A DNA stretch of 64,000 bases from Accumulibacter sp964420975 (GCA_964420975.1 CAYQVH010000011.1:30153-94152); one strand, 5' to 3'. Shown: positions 49,838 through 59,687, counted from the stretch's first letter. Notes: generated from the sequence alone by a model not told the origin. Numbers and translations: made by a program.

Positions 49838-51672
49838 GCGACGCCTCCGGCAACCTCGTTGGCGGCCGCAAGATGCGCCGCGGCGTCGTCGCGGCCGGTC
49901 ATTTGTCGCGCCACCGCCAGCGCCTGGTCGAGGTCGAACGCTGGTTCGAAATCGAGCGAGCGCAGACGTCGTTCGTACGCCGGACGAAACTTGTGCAGCG
50001 TATCAACGAGCGAATTGCACGCCGTCTGGCCCAGTCCGCAATGGCTCGCGGCGTGCAGCAGGCGATGAATTCGGAAGATTTCGTTGATCTCGTACTGCGA
50101 GCCGTGACCGTCGGCAATCTTGTCCATGCAGTTGGCGACCAGCGCCGTCCCGACTCGACACGGCGTGCAAAAACCGCAGCTCTCATGGGCGAAGAAGTGC
50201 GCGAAGTTACGGGCCACTTCGAACAGGTCGCGCTGCGCCCCAAAGACCATCAGCGCGCCGGCAGTGGGCACGTCCTCGAAGGCAATCCGGCGCGAGAATT
50301 CGTGCGCCGCCAGGCAGCTTCCCGATGGGCCACCGACCTGCACCGCCTGCGCCTGCACACCACCGCAATCGTCGAGCACCTGCGCCAGCGTGACGCCGAA
50401 CGGGTACTCGTAAACCCCCGGCCTTTCAACGTCTCCGGACAGTGACAGCAGCTTGGTTCCGGTCGATTGCTTGGTGCCAAGGCCGGCGAACCAGGCACCT
50501 CCCTTGACGGCGATCAGCGCCGCCTTGCACAACGTTTCGACGTTATTGACCACCGTCGGTTGCCCGCGATAGCCGGCGCTGACCGGGAACGGCGGCCGAA
50601 TGCGGGGGACGCCGCGCTTGCCTTCGAGCGACTCCAGCAACGCCGTTTCCTCACCACACACATAGGCGCCGGCACCGACGTGGAGGTCAATCTCAAAACT
50701 GAGATCCGCCCGGCCGCAGAGCGCCGGGCCGAGCAGGCCGGCGCGACGACGGCGCTCAAGCGTCGCGCGCAGCGCCGGCAACAAGTACGCATACTCGCCG
50801 CGCAGGTAAAGCAAGCCCTGACGAGCGCCGATCGTCACGCCGGCGATCGTCATCCCGTCGAAGACGAGATCCGCGTGGCTGGTCAGCAACACCCGATCCT
50901 TGAACGTTCCCGGTTCGCCTTCGTCGGCGTTGCAGACGATGTAGCGTGCGGCGTCGGCGCCTGACGGCGTGACCTGACGCGCCGACTGCCACTTGACGTA
51001 AGTCGTGAACCCCGCCCCGCCCCGCCCGCGCAGGTTGGACAAGCGCAGCTCTTCGAGCATCGCCTCGGCACCGCGAGCAATCGCCGCACGCACGGCTTCA
51101 CCGAGCGGCCACGTACCCCCGAGCAGCACGTCGCGTCGGCGGATATTGTCGTCGACGAGGAAGTAGTCGCGCGGCCAGTCGTCGAGCGGGATTTCGCTGC
51201 GGATCAGCTCGCTGATCGTGTCGATACGTTCGACGGACATCCGGGTCAAGGCTCGGCCATTCACCAGCAGCGCCGGTCCCTGGTCGCACATCCCGGTACA
51301 CGATGTCGTATCGACACTGACCAGACCGTCTTCCGACACCTTGCCGCGTTCGATCCACAGCCGGTGGCACAGGCGATCGAGCAGTGCACGGCTACCGAGC
51401 AGGCGATCGGTGATGTTGTCGGAAAACAAGACGCGATAACGTCCCACCGGCGCGAGATGCAAGAAAGCGTAGAAGCTGGCGACTCCTTCGACGCGCGCCC
51501 GCGGCACGCCCAGCGCTTCGGCAATTCGCGTCAGCACGGCCGCCGGCAGGTAACCGGCCTCCTCCTGTACTTCGCGCAGGATCTGCAACAGCGCCCCGGA
51601 ATCCCGACGATATCTGGCCAAAACGGACGCCAGTGCCCGTGTGCCCGCTTGCGGTCCCTCTGTCCGACCCAT
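49834..51672 (-). CDS. hoxF: Hydrogenase NAD(H)-binding diaphorase subunit HoxF
   Basis: 612 residues from the ATG at 51672 (GAGGAAG just upstream). NuoE-like part (1-160) fused to a NuoF-like part with FMN/NADH site (SNLRGRGGAGFTTYVKW, CNADEGEPGTFKDRVLL, GAGAYVCGEETALLES) and a 4Fe-4S motif (ESCGFCTPCRVG). In the NuoE part only one cysteine pair is visible (TSCTGMC); the first pair expected in NuoE is replaced by FSDNITDRLLGS, as I recall from other HoxF proteins. The C-terminus (about 590-612) is Ala-rich. First gene of the operon. Confidence 0.95.
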   Translation of the reverse strand: MGRTEGPQAGTRALASVLARYRRDSGALLQILREVQEEAGYLPAAVLTRIAEALGVPRARVEGVASFYAFLHLAPVGRYRVLFSDNITDRLLGSRALLDRLCHRLWIERGKVSEDGLVSVDTTSCTGMCDQGPALLVNGRALTRMSVERIDTISELIRSEIPLDDWPRDYFLVDDNIRRRDVLLGGTWPLGEAVRAAIARGAEAMLEELRLSNLRGRGGAGFTTYVKWQSARQVTPSGADAARYIVCNADEGEPGTFKDRVLLTSHADLVFDGMTIAGVTIGARQGLLYLRGEYAYLLPALRATLERRRRAGLLGPALCGRADLSFEIDLHVGAGAYVCGEETALLESLEGKRGVPRIRPPFPVSAGYRGQPTVVNNVETLCKAALIAVKGGAWFAGLGTKQSTGTKLLSLSGDVERPGVYEYPFGVTLAQVLDDCGGVQAQAVQVGGPSGSCLAAHEFSRRIAFEDVPTAGALMVFGAQRDLFEVARNFAHFFAHESCGFCTPCRVGTALVANCMDKIADGHGSQYEINEIFRIHRLLHAASHCGLGQTACNSLVDTLHKFRPAYERRLRSLDFEPAFDLDQALAVARQMTGRDDAAAHLAAANEVAGGVA

Positions 51673-51765
51673 CTTCCTCGCCCGACGATGGCGTAGCTGC
51701 GGCAGATTATCAAATCCGGCGGACGGGCAACTGATACAAGTCAACCGCGCGGCCCGAGAAAACGA

Positions 51766-53754
51766 CTAAGGATGCGCGATGACGTCGAGAAAGATCTGGC
51801 GAAGACGCATCGACGCCGTGTCGGTCAGGTGGTGCCGATCACGGTAGAGCGTCTGACCCTCGTCGGCGACGAGACAATTGCCTCGCGGGCAAAGGAAAGG
51901 CGCCGGATCAAGCACAACGATCCGATCCCGGCCGGGAAAAGCGTCTACGAGTTCCATCACTCGTCTCTGGGTCTCGTAGTGCTGCGACAGCGATGGGCCG
52001 GAAATCTCCGCCCCCCGTCGGCGAACGCTATCGACCGCAGATCGAAACGGAAGCTCGTTAGAGGCCAGCAGGGGGACGTCGAGCATCAGAAAAACCGACT
52101 TGTCGGCCCGCAACAGCCGGTCGAGCGCCGCAAACAGAGCGGGCTTGAGGCGATCCGAGAGCTCGGGATCGAGAAGAATGTCGATCCAGTAGCCGACGAG
52201 GACCACCTTGCGCACCGGCGAATGAACCAGATAATCAAAGGTCGCCGCCGTCAGGTCGCGACACAAGTGGCGGGTGGGCGGCGACAGATCGAGGACCGGA
52301 ATGCAGCTCGATCGCGCAAGAACCAACGCGTTGACGCGGCTATCGAGTGCCGCTGCGCGAGCCGCCTCGGTGTACATGCGCGCGTGCGAATCGCCAATCA
52401 GCGCGAAGGCGGGCAAGGCGTCGCCAGGCGCGTCGCCTACCGTGCATCCCCCCCCATTGCGCGCGATCTGTTGAACATTATCAGCGCCTTCGCAGGCGAT
52501 GCCGGGTGAGTTGGTGGTGTCGGCGACGAGCTGTTTGACGATGGGTGGCAGCACCTGCGCCACGGGCTTGCCGGTCTGCGCCGAAGAAATGGTCGCGTCG
52601 CCAAGCCAATGACTCAGCGCCAACACAACCACACCGCAAGCGGTCGCCAAGCGTGCCGACCACGCCGAGTCCGGGTGGGTGCGGCGCCGGAAAGGCAATT
52701 CAATGTAACGCCACGAGCCCCACGCCAACAGCAGCATGACCAGCAGCAGGACGACAGTCGGCACCTCCGGCAGGCCGTGGGCGTACCAGCCGATCGATCG
52801 CTGCAGAATGATGACCGGCCAGTGCCAGAGATAAAGGGAATAGGAAATCAAGCCGATGAACACTAGCGGCCGGACCATCAAACAACGCGCCACCCAGGTG
52901 GTACTGCCGTCCGCCGCGGGCGTCCCGGACCAAATCAGCAGAGCCGAACCGAGGCACGGCAGCAGGGCGTACAGCCCTGGGAAAGGAGAACGCGAATCGA
53001 ACCCGGCAACCGCGACGACGACCATCAGCAAGCCGACCCCGCCGAGCCACTCTCGCGCCCTGGGAACCGGAGGTCGCCGGGAAACCAGCACGGCAAGCCC
53101 GCTACCCAGCAGGAGTTCCCAGGCACGCGAGGGCAGCAGGTAAAACGCCACGGGCCGATCGTTGTGTACCAGCCACTCACTGGCGGCAAGCGAAAGCAGG
53201 GCGAGAACACCGATCAGCGTCAAAATGCCTCGGCGCGGATCGCGGTCCGTGCCAAACCAGCGCTTGGCTAGTGTGAAAACGAGCCAAAGGAGCAGCGGAA
53301 AGAGAACGTAGTATTGCTCTTCAACCGCCAGCGACCAGGTGTGCAGCAAGGGCTGGTCGGCAAGCAGGTTTTGCTGCCAGTAGTCGCCCTGGACGCGCGA
53401 GAAGTAATGGTTAGCCTTGATCAGCGCGATCGCACGCAGGGCGCGTCCGACTTCGGCGAACTGAACCGGCGGTAGCAGGAAGTAACTCGCGCAGACGCTG
53501 AAGACCAGCACGGCGGTCAAGGCGGGGAGGATCCGCCGGACCCGTCGCTCATAAAAGCGCATCAGGGAGAAACTCCCCTCGGCGAGTTCGCGAATCAGGA
53601 TCAGCGTAATCAGGTAGCCGGAAATGACAAAGAAAATGTCAACGCCGACAAACCCGCCGCTGAATCCCGGGACGCCGGCATGGAACAAGGTGACGGGCAA
53701 GACCGCAATCGCCCGCAGCCCGTCAATATCAGCCCGGTACTTGAGTGCCGTCAT
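51766..53754 (-). CDS. OafA/YrhL-type acyltransferase with C-terminal SGNH domain
   Basis: 662 residues from the ATG at 53754. Acyltransferase-3 membrane domain (YRADIDGLRAIAVLPVTLFH, VGVDIFFVISGYLITLILI, about ten helices) followed by an SGNH hydrolase-like domain (ALIGDSHARMYTEAAR; late DRHHLTDTAS with the His). Such proteins O-acetylate surface polysaccharides: the membrane part moves the acyl group across, the periplasmic SGNH part transfers it. No glycan genes are beside it, so the substrate is unknown. Confidence 0.92.
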   Translation of the reverse strand: MTALKYRADIDGLRAIAVLPVTLFHAGVPGFSGGFVGVDIFFVISGYLITLILIRELAEGSFSLMRFYERRVRRILPALTAVLVFSVCASYFLLPPVQFAEVGRALRAIALIKANHYFSRVQGDYWQQNLLADQPLLHTWSLAVEEQYYVLFPLLLWLVFTLAKRWFGTDRDPRRGILTLIGVLALLSLAASEWLVHNDRPVAFYLLPSRAWELLLGSGLAVLVSRRPPVPRAREWLGGVGLLMVVVAVAGFDSRSPFPGLYALLPCLGSALLIWSGTPAADGSTTWVARCLMVRPLVFIGLISYSLYLWHWPVIILQRSIGWYAHGLPEVPTVVLLLVMLLLAWGSWRYIELPFRRRTHPDSAWSARLATACGVVVLALSHWLGDATISSAQTGKPVAQVLPPIVKQLVADTTNSPGIACEGADNVQQIARNGGGCTVGDAPGDALPAFALIGDSHARMYTEAARAAALDSRVNALVLARSSCIPVLDLSPPTRHLCRDLTAATFDYLVHSPVRKVVLVGYWIDILLDPELSDRLKPALFAALDRLLRADKSVFLMLDVPLLASNELPFRSAVDSVRRRGAEISGPSLSQHYETQRRVMELVDAFPGRDRIVVLDPAPFLCPRGNCLVADEGQTLYRDRHHLTDTASMRLRQIFLDVIAHP

Positions 53755-54038
53755 CCGCCCCGCCACGCCCGGCGCGAGCCGGCAAGCGGTGCTTTGCCAG
53801 TGAACGCGCATCTTCCCGTCCGAGCCAGCGGTTCGGCATGCGCCTTCAAGTTAAGCATTTCCTCCTTCCACCTCGCGACCAAGAATCGGATTGTGCAACC
53901 GGCCAATGCATCACGACGTCCCGGTGGCAATCGATGCGGCATTGCACGACAATCAGGCCTGTTCGCGGGGTTCAGTTTACCAATCACTCGACGGCCGCCG
54001 CAACGATGCCAGCGGCTTAAGCACTACGGAGGACGATC

Positions 54039-55457
54039 ATGCCTTTCGAGCCACCTGCCGAATTTCTCGAAAGTCGGACCTACAACGAAATTCGCGTCGG
54101 CGACAGCTCTTCGCTGCTGCGGACGCTGCGCCCGGAAGACGTCAAGCTCTTCGCGCTGCTCTCGGGCGACATCAATCCGGCGCTGGAGACCACAGAATTC
54201 AGGCACAGCGGCGTGTTCCGCGATTTCATTGCGCACGGCATGTGGTCTGCGTCGCTGTTGTCGACGGTGCTCGGGACGCAGTTTCCGGGACCGGGGACTG
54301 TGCTCGTCGAGTCGACGCTGCACTTCGCGCGACCGGTGACGATCGGCGACACGATCACGGTCACCGTCACCGTGCGCCAGAAGTTCGACCACAACCGTCA
54401 CCTGATCCTCGACTGCGCCTGTGTCAACCAGGACGGCCTGCTCGTCGTCTCCGGCAGCGCCGAAGTCCTGGCGCCAAGCGAAAAGGTCAAGGCCAAACGC
54501 ACGGTGATGCCGGAAATCACGATATCCGACAAGTACGCACGGCTGCAGGCGCTGGTCGCGCGTGCCGAAGGGTTGGCGCCGATCGACATGGCCGTCGTCC
54601 ACCCCTGCGATCGCGAGTCGCTGCGCGGCGCGCTGCTGGCGGCCGACGCAAAGCTGATCACGCCTCTGCTGATCGGACCCGAGCAGAAAATCCGCGCCAT
54701 TGCCGAGGAAAACGGCTTCGACCTTGGCGGTCATCGCCTGGTCAACGTCAAGCACAGCCACGACGCGGCGGCGATGGCCGTGGCGCTGATCCGCAGCGGT
54801 GACGTCGAGGCGTTGATGAAGGGCAGCCTGCACACCGACGAGCTGATGGCCGAGGTCGTCTCACGCGCCGCCGGTCTGCGCACCGACCGGCGCATCAGCC
54901 ACGTCTTTCTGATGGACGTGCCGACGTATCCGCGGCCGATCCTGATCACCGACGCGGCGATCAACATCTCGCCGACGCTGCCGGACAAGGTCGACATCAT
55001 CCAGAACGCGATCGACCTCGCACACATCATTGGCACGGCCGAACCCAAAGTCGCGATCCTCTCGGCAATCGAAACGGTCAACCCGAAGATTCAGTCGACG
55101 CTCGACGCCGCCGCGCTGTGCAAGATGGCCGACCGCGGCCAGATCCGGGGGGGCCTGCTCGACGGTCCACTGGCCTTCGACAACGCCGTTTCGCTTGTCG
55201 CCGCCAAGACCAAGGGCATCCACTCGGCAGTCGCCGGGCGCGCCGACATCCTCGTCGTTCCCGACCTCGAATCGGGCAACATGATCGCCAAGCAGCTCGA
55301 GTACCTTGCCAACGCGCTGACCGCCGGGATTGTCCTCGGCGCACGTGTGCCGATCGTCCTCACCAGCCGCGCCGATACCGCCGAGACGCGCATCGCGTCG
55401 TGCGTGATCGCCTCCCTCATCGCGCACGCCAATCGCGAAAAGCTGAAGGCTGGCTGA
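54039..55457 (+). CDS. Bifunctional MaoC-type enoyl-CoA hydratase/phosphate acetyltransferase
   Basis: 472 residues. Residues 1-145 are a MaoC/PhaJ hot-dog domain (LSGDINPALETTEF, FRDFIAHGMW with the catalytic Asp and His). Residues ~165-472 are a phosphate acetyl/butyryltransferase domain (DMAVVHPCDRESLRGALLAA, LMDVPTYPRPILITDAAINI, GNMIAKQLEYL). GGAGGACG precedes the ATG. The fusion is common in betaproteobacteria; it could link (R)-3-hydroxyacyl-CoA formation for polyhydroxyalkanoate with acyl phosphate metabolism. Single gene. Confidence 0.93.
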   Translation: MPFEPPAEFLESRTYNEIRVGDSSSLLRTLRPEDVKLFALLSGDINPALETTEFRHSGVFRDFIAHGMWSASLLSTVLGTQFPGPGTVLVESTLHFARPVTIGDTITVTVTVRQKFDHNRHLILDCACVNQDGLLVVSGSAEVLAPSEKVKAKRTVMPEITISDKYARLQALVARAEGLAPIDMAVVHPCDRESLRGALLAADAKLITPLLIGPEQKIRAIAEENGFDLGGHRLVNVKHSHDAAAMAVALIRSGDVEALMKGSLHTDELMAEVVSRAAGLRTDRRISHVFLMDVPTYPRPILITDAAINISPTLPDKVDIIQNAIDLAHIIGTAEPKVAILSAIETVNPKIQSTLDAAALCKMADRGQIRGGLLDGPLAFDNAVSLVAAKTKGIHSAVAGRADILVVPDLESGNMIAKQLEYLANALTAGIVLGARVPIVLTSRADTAETRIASCVIASLIAHANREKLKAG

Positions 55458-55540
55458 ACCGCCCTTCTCCCAGTTTCTCGCCAGGCAACGCTAAGGCCGT
55501 GATTGGACAACCTTTCCGGTCCATCGACAGTCGCACTTGA

Positions 55541-55556
55541 AAACTATATGTAGTGC
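55541..55556 (+). promoter_or_regulatory. NrdR box 1
   Basis: AAACTATATGTAGTGC, a near-palindrome (CTATATGTAG core) fitting the NrdR box (ACACWATATATWGTGT). Its centre is 31 bases from that of box 2, the three-helical-turn spacing of known NrdR pairs. Confidence 0.65.
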
Positions 55557-55572
55557 TCCTCTTGCTGATAAC

Positions 55573-55588
55573 AACTAGATATAGTAGT
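55573..55588 (+). promoter_or_regulatory. NrdR box 2
   Basis: AACTAGATATAGTAGT with core CTAGATATAG, about 80 bases upstream of the ribonucleotide reductase start. With box 1 it would allow cooperative binding of the ATP/dATP-sensing repressor NrdR. Confidence 0.65.
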
Positions 55589-55665
55589 TTTCGCCTTGTC
55601 GGGTCGCGCTCGCCATGCCGCCTGCCCCAAACCAATCGTCCACCCAGCCCCTTCGAGGAAAGATC

Positions 55666-58554
55666 ATGAACCCACTCGTCCATCAGCTCCCCTTGACGGC
55701 GATTGCCGAAGCCCCGGCGATCGCGCCGCTGGCCGAACAGGAAATTTCAGCCGAAGTGCTGGTCGAGAAGTACGCCAAGGGCAACGAAACGTCGGTGCAT
55801 GACGTACGCCGGCGCGTTGCGCGCGCGCTGGCCGCGGTCGAGGACGAGAAGCCGCGCCAACACTGGGAGGAGCGCTTCCTGTGGGCACAGGAAAACGGTT
55901 TTGTTCCCGCCGGCCGGATCAACTCCGCCGCCGGAACGACGCTGGCGGCGACGCTGATCAACTGCTTCGTGCAGCCGATCGGCGATTCGGTGGTCGAAAT
56001 TGTCGATGGCAAGCCCGGCATCTACAGCGCGCTCGCCGAAGCGGCCGAAACGATGCGCCGCGGCGGCGGCGTCGGCTACGACTTTTCGTCGATCCGGCCG
56101 ATCGGCGCACTGGTCAAGGGAACGCAGTCGCGCGCTTCGGGGCCGGTATCGTACATGCGTGTCTTCGACCGCTCTTGCGAAACCGTCGAATCGGCCGGCG
56201 CCCGCCGCGGCGCGCAGATGGGCGTCTTGCGCTGCGACCATCCGGATATCGAAGTCTTCATCCACGCCAAGGACCACGGCGACCTCTCCAACTTCAACGT
56301 CTCGATCGCCGTCACCGACGCCTTCATGCAGGCGGTCGAGACCGACGGCGAGGTCGAACTCACGCATCGCGCCGAGCCGAGCCCCGACATCAAGCGCGCC
56401 GGTGCCTTCCAGCGCGACGACGGCGTCTGGGTCTATCGCCGCGTGCGCGCGAGAGATCTCTGGGAGCAGGTGATGAAGTCCACCTACGACCACGCCGAGC
56501 CCGGCATCCTCTTCCTCGACCGCATGAATAAGGACAACAACCTCTCCTACTGCGAAGTCATCGAGGCGACCAATCCCTGCGCCGAGCAGCCGCTGCCGCC
56601 TTATGGCTGCTGCTGCCTGGGTTCGATCAACCTGACGCTGTTCGTCAAGGCGCCGTTCTCGGCCGACGCCGAATTCGACTTCGCCGCGTTCGCCGAAGTG
56701 ATCCAGGTCTCGACGCGGATGCTCGACAACGTCCTCGACGTCACCGCCTGGCCGCTCGAACGCCAGCGCCAGGAAGCGGCCAACAAGCGCCGCGTCGGCC
56801 TCGGTTTCACCGGCCTCGGCGACACGCTGTGCATGCTGCGCCTGCGCTACGACCGGCCGGAAGCGCTGGCGATGGGCGCGCGCATCGCCGAATTCCTGCG
56901 CGACACCGCCTACCTCGCTTCAGTCGAACTCGCCAGGGAGCGCGGCGCCTTCCCGCTGTTCAACGCCGAACTCTACCTTTCGGGCGGCAACTTCGCCTCG
57001 CGCCTGCCGGCCGAGATCAAGAGCGCGATTCGCCAGCACGGCCTGCGCAACTCGCATCTCCTCTCGATCGCGCCGACCGGAACGATCTCGCTCGCTTTCG
57101 CCGACAACGCTTCGAACGGCATCGAACCGCCGTTCTCCTGGACCTACAGCCGCAAGAAGCGCATGGCCGACGGCACGCTCAAGGAATACGCCGTCGAAGA
57201 CTACGCCTGGCGGCTGTTCAAACACCTCGGCGGCGACGTCGACAAACTGCCCGACTACTTTGTCACCGCACTCGAAATCTCGGCCAAGGCGCACAAGGAC
57301 ATGGTCGCCGCGGTCGCCCCGTACGTCGACACTTCGATCTCGAAGACCGTCAACGTCCCCGCCGACTACCCTTACGAAGACTTCCAGGACCTCTACTTCA
57401 GCGCCTGGAAGTCGGGTTTGAAGGGCCTCGCCACCTACCGTCCGAACGCCGTCCTCGGCGCGGTGCTCTCCGTCGAAACGCAGAAGCAGGTCGAAGACCG
57501 GAAGCAGCCGCAGGACTTCGAAATCGGCGACGCGAATCGCCGGCTGACGATCAAGACGCTGCCGGCGCCGGTGCTCGCCAGCCTGCGCTGGCCGAACCGG
57601 CCGCATCTGCCCGAAGGCAACCTTGCCTGGACGTACATGATCGAGCACACGCACGGCAAGTTCGCGCTCTTCGTTGGCCACGTCGATCAGGAAGACGGCC
57701 GCTCGTGGCCGTTCGAAGTCTGGGTCAACGGTCCCGAGCAGCCGCGCGGCCTCGGCGCAGTGGCCAAGACGCTGTCGATGGACATGCGCGCCAACGACCA
57801 CGGCTGGCTGGCGCTGAAGCTCGAATCGCTGGCCAAAACCGCCGGCGAGGAGAGTTTCGACATGCCCTTCCCGCCGCACGGCGAAAGAAAGCGCATGCCG
57901 TCGGTCGTCGCCGCGATGGCGCAACTGATCCAGTATCGCGTCGACCGTCTTGGCGCTTTCAACCACGACGGCCCGACGCCGGTACTCGACGCGATGTTCA
58001 GCCGCAAGGAGCCGAAGACCGGCACCGACGGCACGTTGTCGTGGACGGTCGACGTCCTCAACCCGGCAACCGGCGAGGATTTCGTCCTCGGCCTGAAGGA
58101 AATCACGCTCCCCGACGGCGTGACGCGGCCCTATTCGGTCTGGCTCTCCGGCAACTACCCACGCGCGCTCGACGGGCTGACGAAACTCCTCTCGCTCGAC
58201 ATGCGCGTCCTCGATCCGGCGTGGATCGGCATGAAGCTCCGGAAACTACTCGACTACCCCGAACCGCTCGGCGACTTCATGGCCTTCATCCCCGGCACCC
58301 GCCGCCAAGCGAACTACCCGTCGACGGTCGCCTACCTCGCGCAACTAATCATCCACCGCTACGCAATGCTCGGCATCCTCGACGAAAGCGGTCTGCCGTT
58401 GCAGCAGATGGGGATTCTACAAACTCCGGCCGGCGGCGGCGCCACGCAAGCCACCGCCGGCAAGCTGTGCGGCGAGTGCGGCAATCTGACGATGATCCGC
58501 AAGGATGGGTGTGATTTCTGTACGGCTTGTGGGGCGGTGGGGAGTTGTGGGTAA
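55666..58554 (+). CDS. nrdJ: Adenosylcobalamin-dependent (class II) ribonucleotide reductase
   Basis: 962 residues from the ATG at 55666 (GAGGAAAG upstream). Redox and radical motifs of class II enzymes: TLINCFVQP, NPCAEQPLPPYGCCCLGSIN and APTGTISLAFADNASNGIEP. A TSCPD-type region repeats in the second half (SWPFEVWVNG and RPYSVWLSGNYPRALDG), and the C-terminus has CGECGNLTM and CDFCTACGAVGSCG, zinc-like cysteine pairs that relay electrons. Makes deoxynucleotides with or without oxygen. Controlled by a NrdR box pair. B12 synthesis genes or a cobalamin riboswitch are not seen. Confidence 0.97.
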   Translation: MNPLVHQLPLTAIAEAPAIAPLAEQEISAEVLVEKYAKGNETSVHDVRRRVARALAAVEDEKPRQHWEERFLWAQENGFVPAGRINSAAGTTLAATLINCFVQPIGDSVVEIVDGKPGIYSALAEAAETMRRGGGVGYDFSSIRPIGALVKGTQSRASGPVSYMRVFDRSCETVESAGARRGAQMGVLRCDHPDIEVFIHAKDHGDLSNFNVSIAVTDAFMQAVETDGEVELTHRAEPSPDIKRAGAFQRDDGVWVYRRVRARDLWEQVMKSTYDHAEPGILFLDRMNKDNNLSYCEVIEATNPCAEQPLPPYGCCCLGSINLTLFVKAPFSADAEFDFAAFAEVIQVSTRMLDNVLDVTAWPLERQRQEAANKRRVGLGFTGLGDTLCMLRLRYDRPEALAMGARIAEFLRDTAYLASVELARERGAFPLFNAELYLSGGNFASRLPAEIKSAIRQHGLRNSHLLSIAPTGTISLAFADNASNGIEPPFSWTYSRKKRMADGTLKEYAVEDYAWRLFKHLGGDVDKLPDYFVTALEISAKAHKDMVAAVAPYVDTSISKTVNVPADYPYEDFQDLYFSAWKSGLKGLATYRPNAVLGAVLSVETQKQVEDRKQPQDFEIGDANRRLTIKTLPAPVLASLRWPNRPHLPEGNLAWTYMIEHTHGKFALFVGHVDQEDGRSWPFEVWVNGPEQPRGLGAVAKTLSMDMRANDHGWLALKLESLAKTAGEESFDMPFPPHGERKRMPSVVAAMAQLIQYRVDRLGAFNHDGPTPVLDAMFSRKEPKTGTDGTLSWTVDVLNPATGEDFVLGLKEITLPDGVTRPYSVWLSGNYPRALDGLTKLLSLDMRVLDPAWIGMKLRKLLDYPEPLGDFMAFIPGTRRQANYPSTVAYLAQLIIHRYAMLGILDESGLPLQQMGILQTPAGGGATQATAGKLCGECGNLTMIRKDGCDFCTACGAVGSCG

Positions 58555-58628
58555 TTGATCCGTAGGCAATTTTCACGGTTTGAACACTCGGCCGCTTGGC
58601 GATAGACTTGGTACAAGGAGGCTTGATC

Positions 58629-58871
58629 ATGAGCGACCACGTTGACAATCTGGCTCTTGAGCACTTGCGCGCCTTGCGGAGTGGGCATGATCGTATCGAA
58701 AGCAAGTTGGGGAGGGTCGCTGCCCGGCTTACCAGCCTGGAAGCAAGCACTGCCGCTGGCCGATGCAATAGCTCGCACAACTACGAAGAAATCATCCGCC
58801 AACAGTCAAGTATCGATCAGATCAAGGCGAGAATTGACCGGATTGAAAGACGGTTGGAAATCGCCGGTTGA
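58629..58871 (+). CDS. Small coiled-coil protein, unknown function
   Basis: 80 residues from the ATG at 58629, with a strong AAGGAGG ribosome site. Sequence is helical and charged (NLALEHLRALRSGHDRIESK, SIDQIKARIDRIERRLEI), suggesting a coiled coil. Proteins of this look are often near toxin-antitoxin genes; no family assigned. Starts the accessory zone after nrdJ. Confidence 0.7.
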   Translation: MSDHVDNLALEHLRALRSGHDRIESKLGRVAARLTSLEASTAAGRCNSSHNYEEIIRQQSSIDQIKARIDRIERRLEIAG

Positions 58872-58955
58872 GAGATTGCCGAACCAGCAAGTGGAAGGCC
58901 CCGAACCCGTGTGCTCGCAAACCGGTGTGCAGTCAAGAAAGATCAAGGAACCATT

Positions 58956-59168
58956 ATGGCCATGACTGAAATTCACTTCATCGTCGCGGAAGCCCCCGAA
59001 GGCGGCTTTACTGCGCGCGCGGTTGGGGAGGATATCCTTACCGAAGCCGACGACCTGCCCAGCTTGCACGCACAGGTGCGCGATGCGGTGCGTTGCCATT
59101 TCGACGACGACAAGAGACCGAGCGTGATCCGCCTGCACATCACGCGCGAAGAATCGCTGGCGGCATGA
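58956..59168 (+). CDS. hicB: HicB-like antitoxin
   Basis: 70 residues from the ATG at 58956 (AAGGA upstream). IHFIVAEAPEGGFTARAVGE and LHAQVRDAVRCHFDDDKRP follow the short HicB-type beta-alpha pattern; no DNA-binding domain is appended. Overlaps the HicA gene by four bases (ATGA). Antitoxin-first order. Proteins of this kind are frequently misnamed as 2-oxoisovalerate dehydrogenase fragments. Confidence 0.8.
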   Translation: MAMTEIHFIVAEAPEGGFTARAVGEDILTEADDLPSLHAQVRDAVRCHFDDDKRPSVIRLHITREESLAA

Positions 59169-59407
59169 AGCTGCCGCGCGATCTGTCCGGGCCGGCGCTG
59201 ATCCGACAGTTGGCGAAGCTTGGATATGTCTCGACGCGACAAACTGGCAGCCACGTTCGGCTCACGACGCAGGAACACGGCGAACATCACATCACGATTC
59301 CCACTCACGACCCGTTGCGCATCGGCACCCTGGCGGCCATACTTGCGGCGGTTGCGGCTCACCATGGCCTCAGTCGTGATGAACTGCTGAACCGTTTGTT
59401 GGGGTGA
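59165..59407 (+). CDS. hicA: HicA mRNA interferase toxin
   Basis: 80 residues: LPRDLSGPALIRQLAKLGY, then RQTGSHVRLT with the catalytic His and HHITIPTHDPLRIGTLAAIL, a complete HicA double-stranded-RNA-binding-like fold. Cleaves mRNA when free of HicB. Coupled to the antitoxin gene. Confidence 0.9.
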   Translation: MKLPRDLSGPALIRQLAKLGYVSTRQTGSHVRLTTQEHGEHHITIPTHDPLRIGTLAAILAAVAAHHGLSRDELLNRLLG

Positions 59408-59467
59408 TCAATGGAGCGGAACCGAAGCCATGGGCAGTTGGGATCCTCGAAGGCGTGATTTCAAGAC

Positions 59468-59674
59468 GTGACCCCGCCATTTTGTTGCGCGCTGTATGGC
59501 GAGTTTGAAGCGCTGATCGACATTCGCACGCTCGAGGTCATGCATGGCAGTCTCCCTAGGCGGGCATTTCATCTCGTCGTGGAATGGGCCATTGAGCATC
59601 GCGCTGAGCTGATGGAGGATTGGGATTTATGTCAATCGGGGCAAGCACCGAAGAGAATCCCACCGCTGGAGTAG
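59468..59674 (+). pseudogene. DUF4160 protein lacking its N-terminus
   Basis: 68 residues from GTG 59468. ALYGEFEALIDIRTLEVMHG, LPRRAFHLVVEWAIEHRAEL and KRIPPLE match the C-terminal two thirds of DUF4160. The first ~25 residues (normally a MPxIxRFYGI-like start and HxPPHFH) are missing; the sequence upstream does not encode them in any frame, and the PPHFH-like site reads PPFCC. Probably a truncated remnant, though a shortened product is possible. Adjacent to its usual partner DUF2442. Confidence 0.6.
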
Positions 59675-59687
59675 TTACCGCCGCCGC

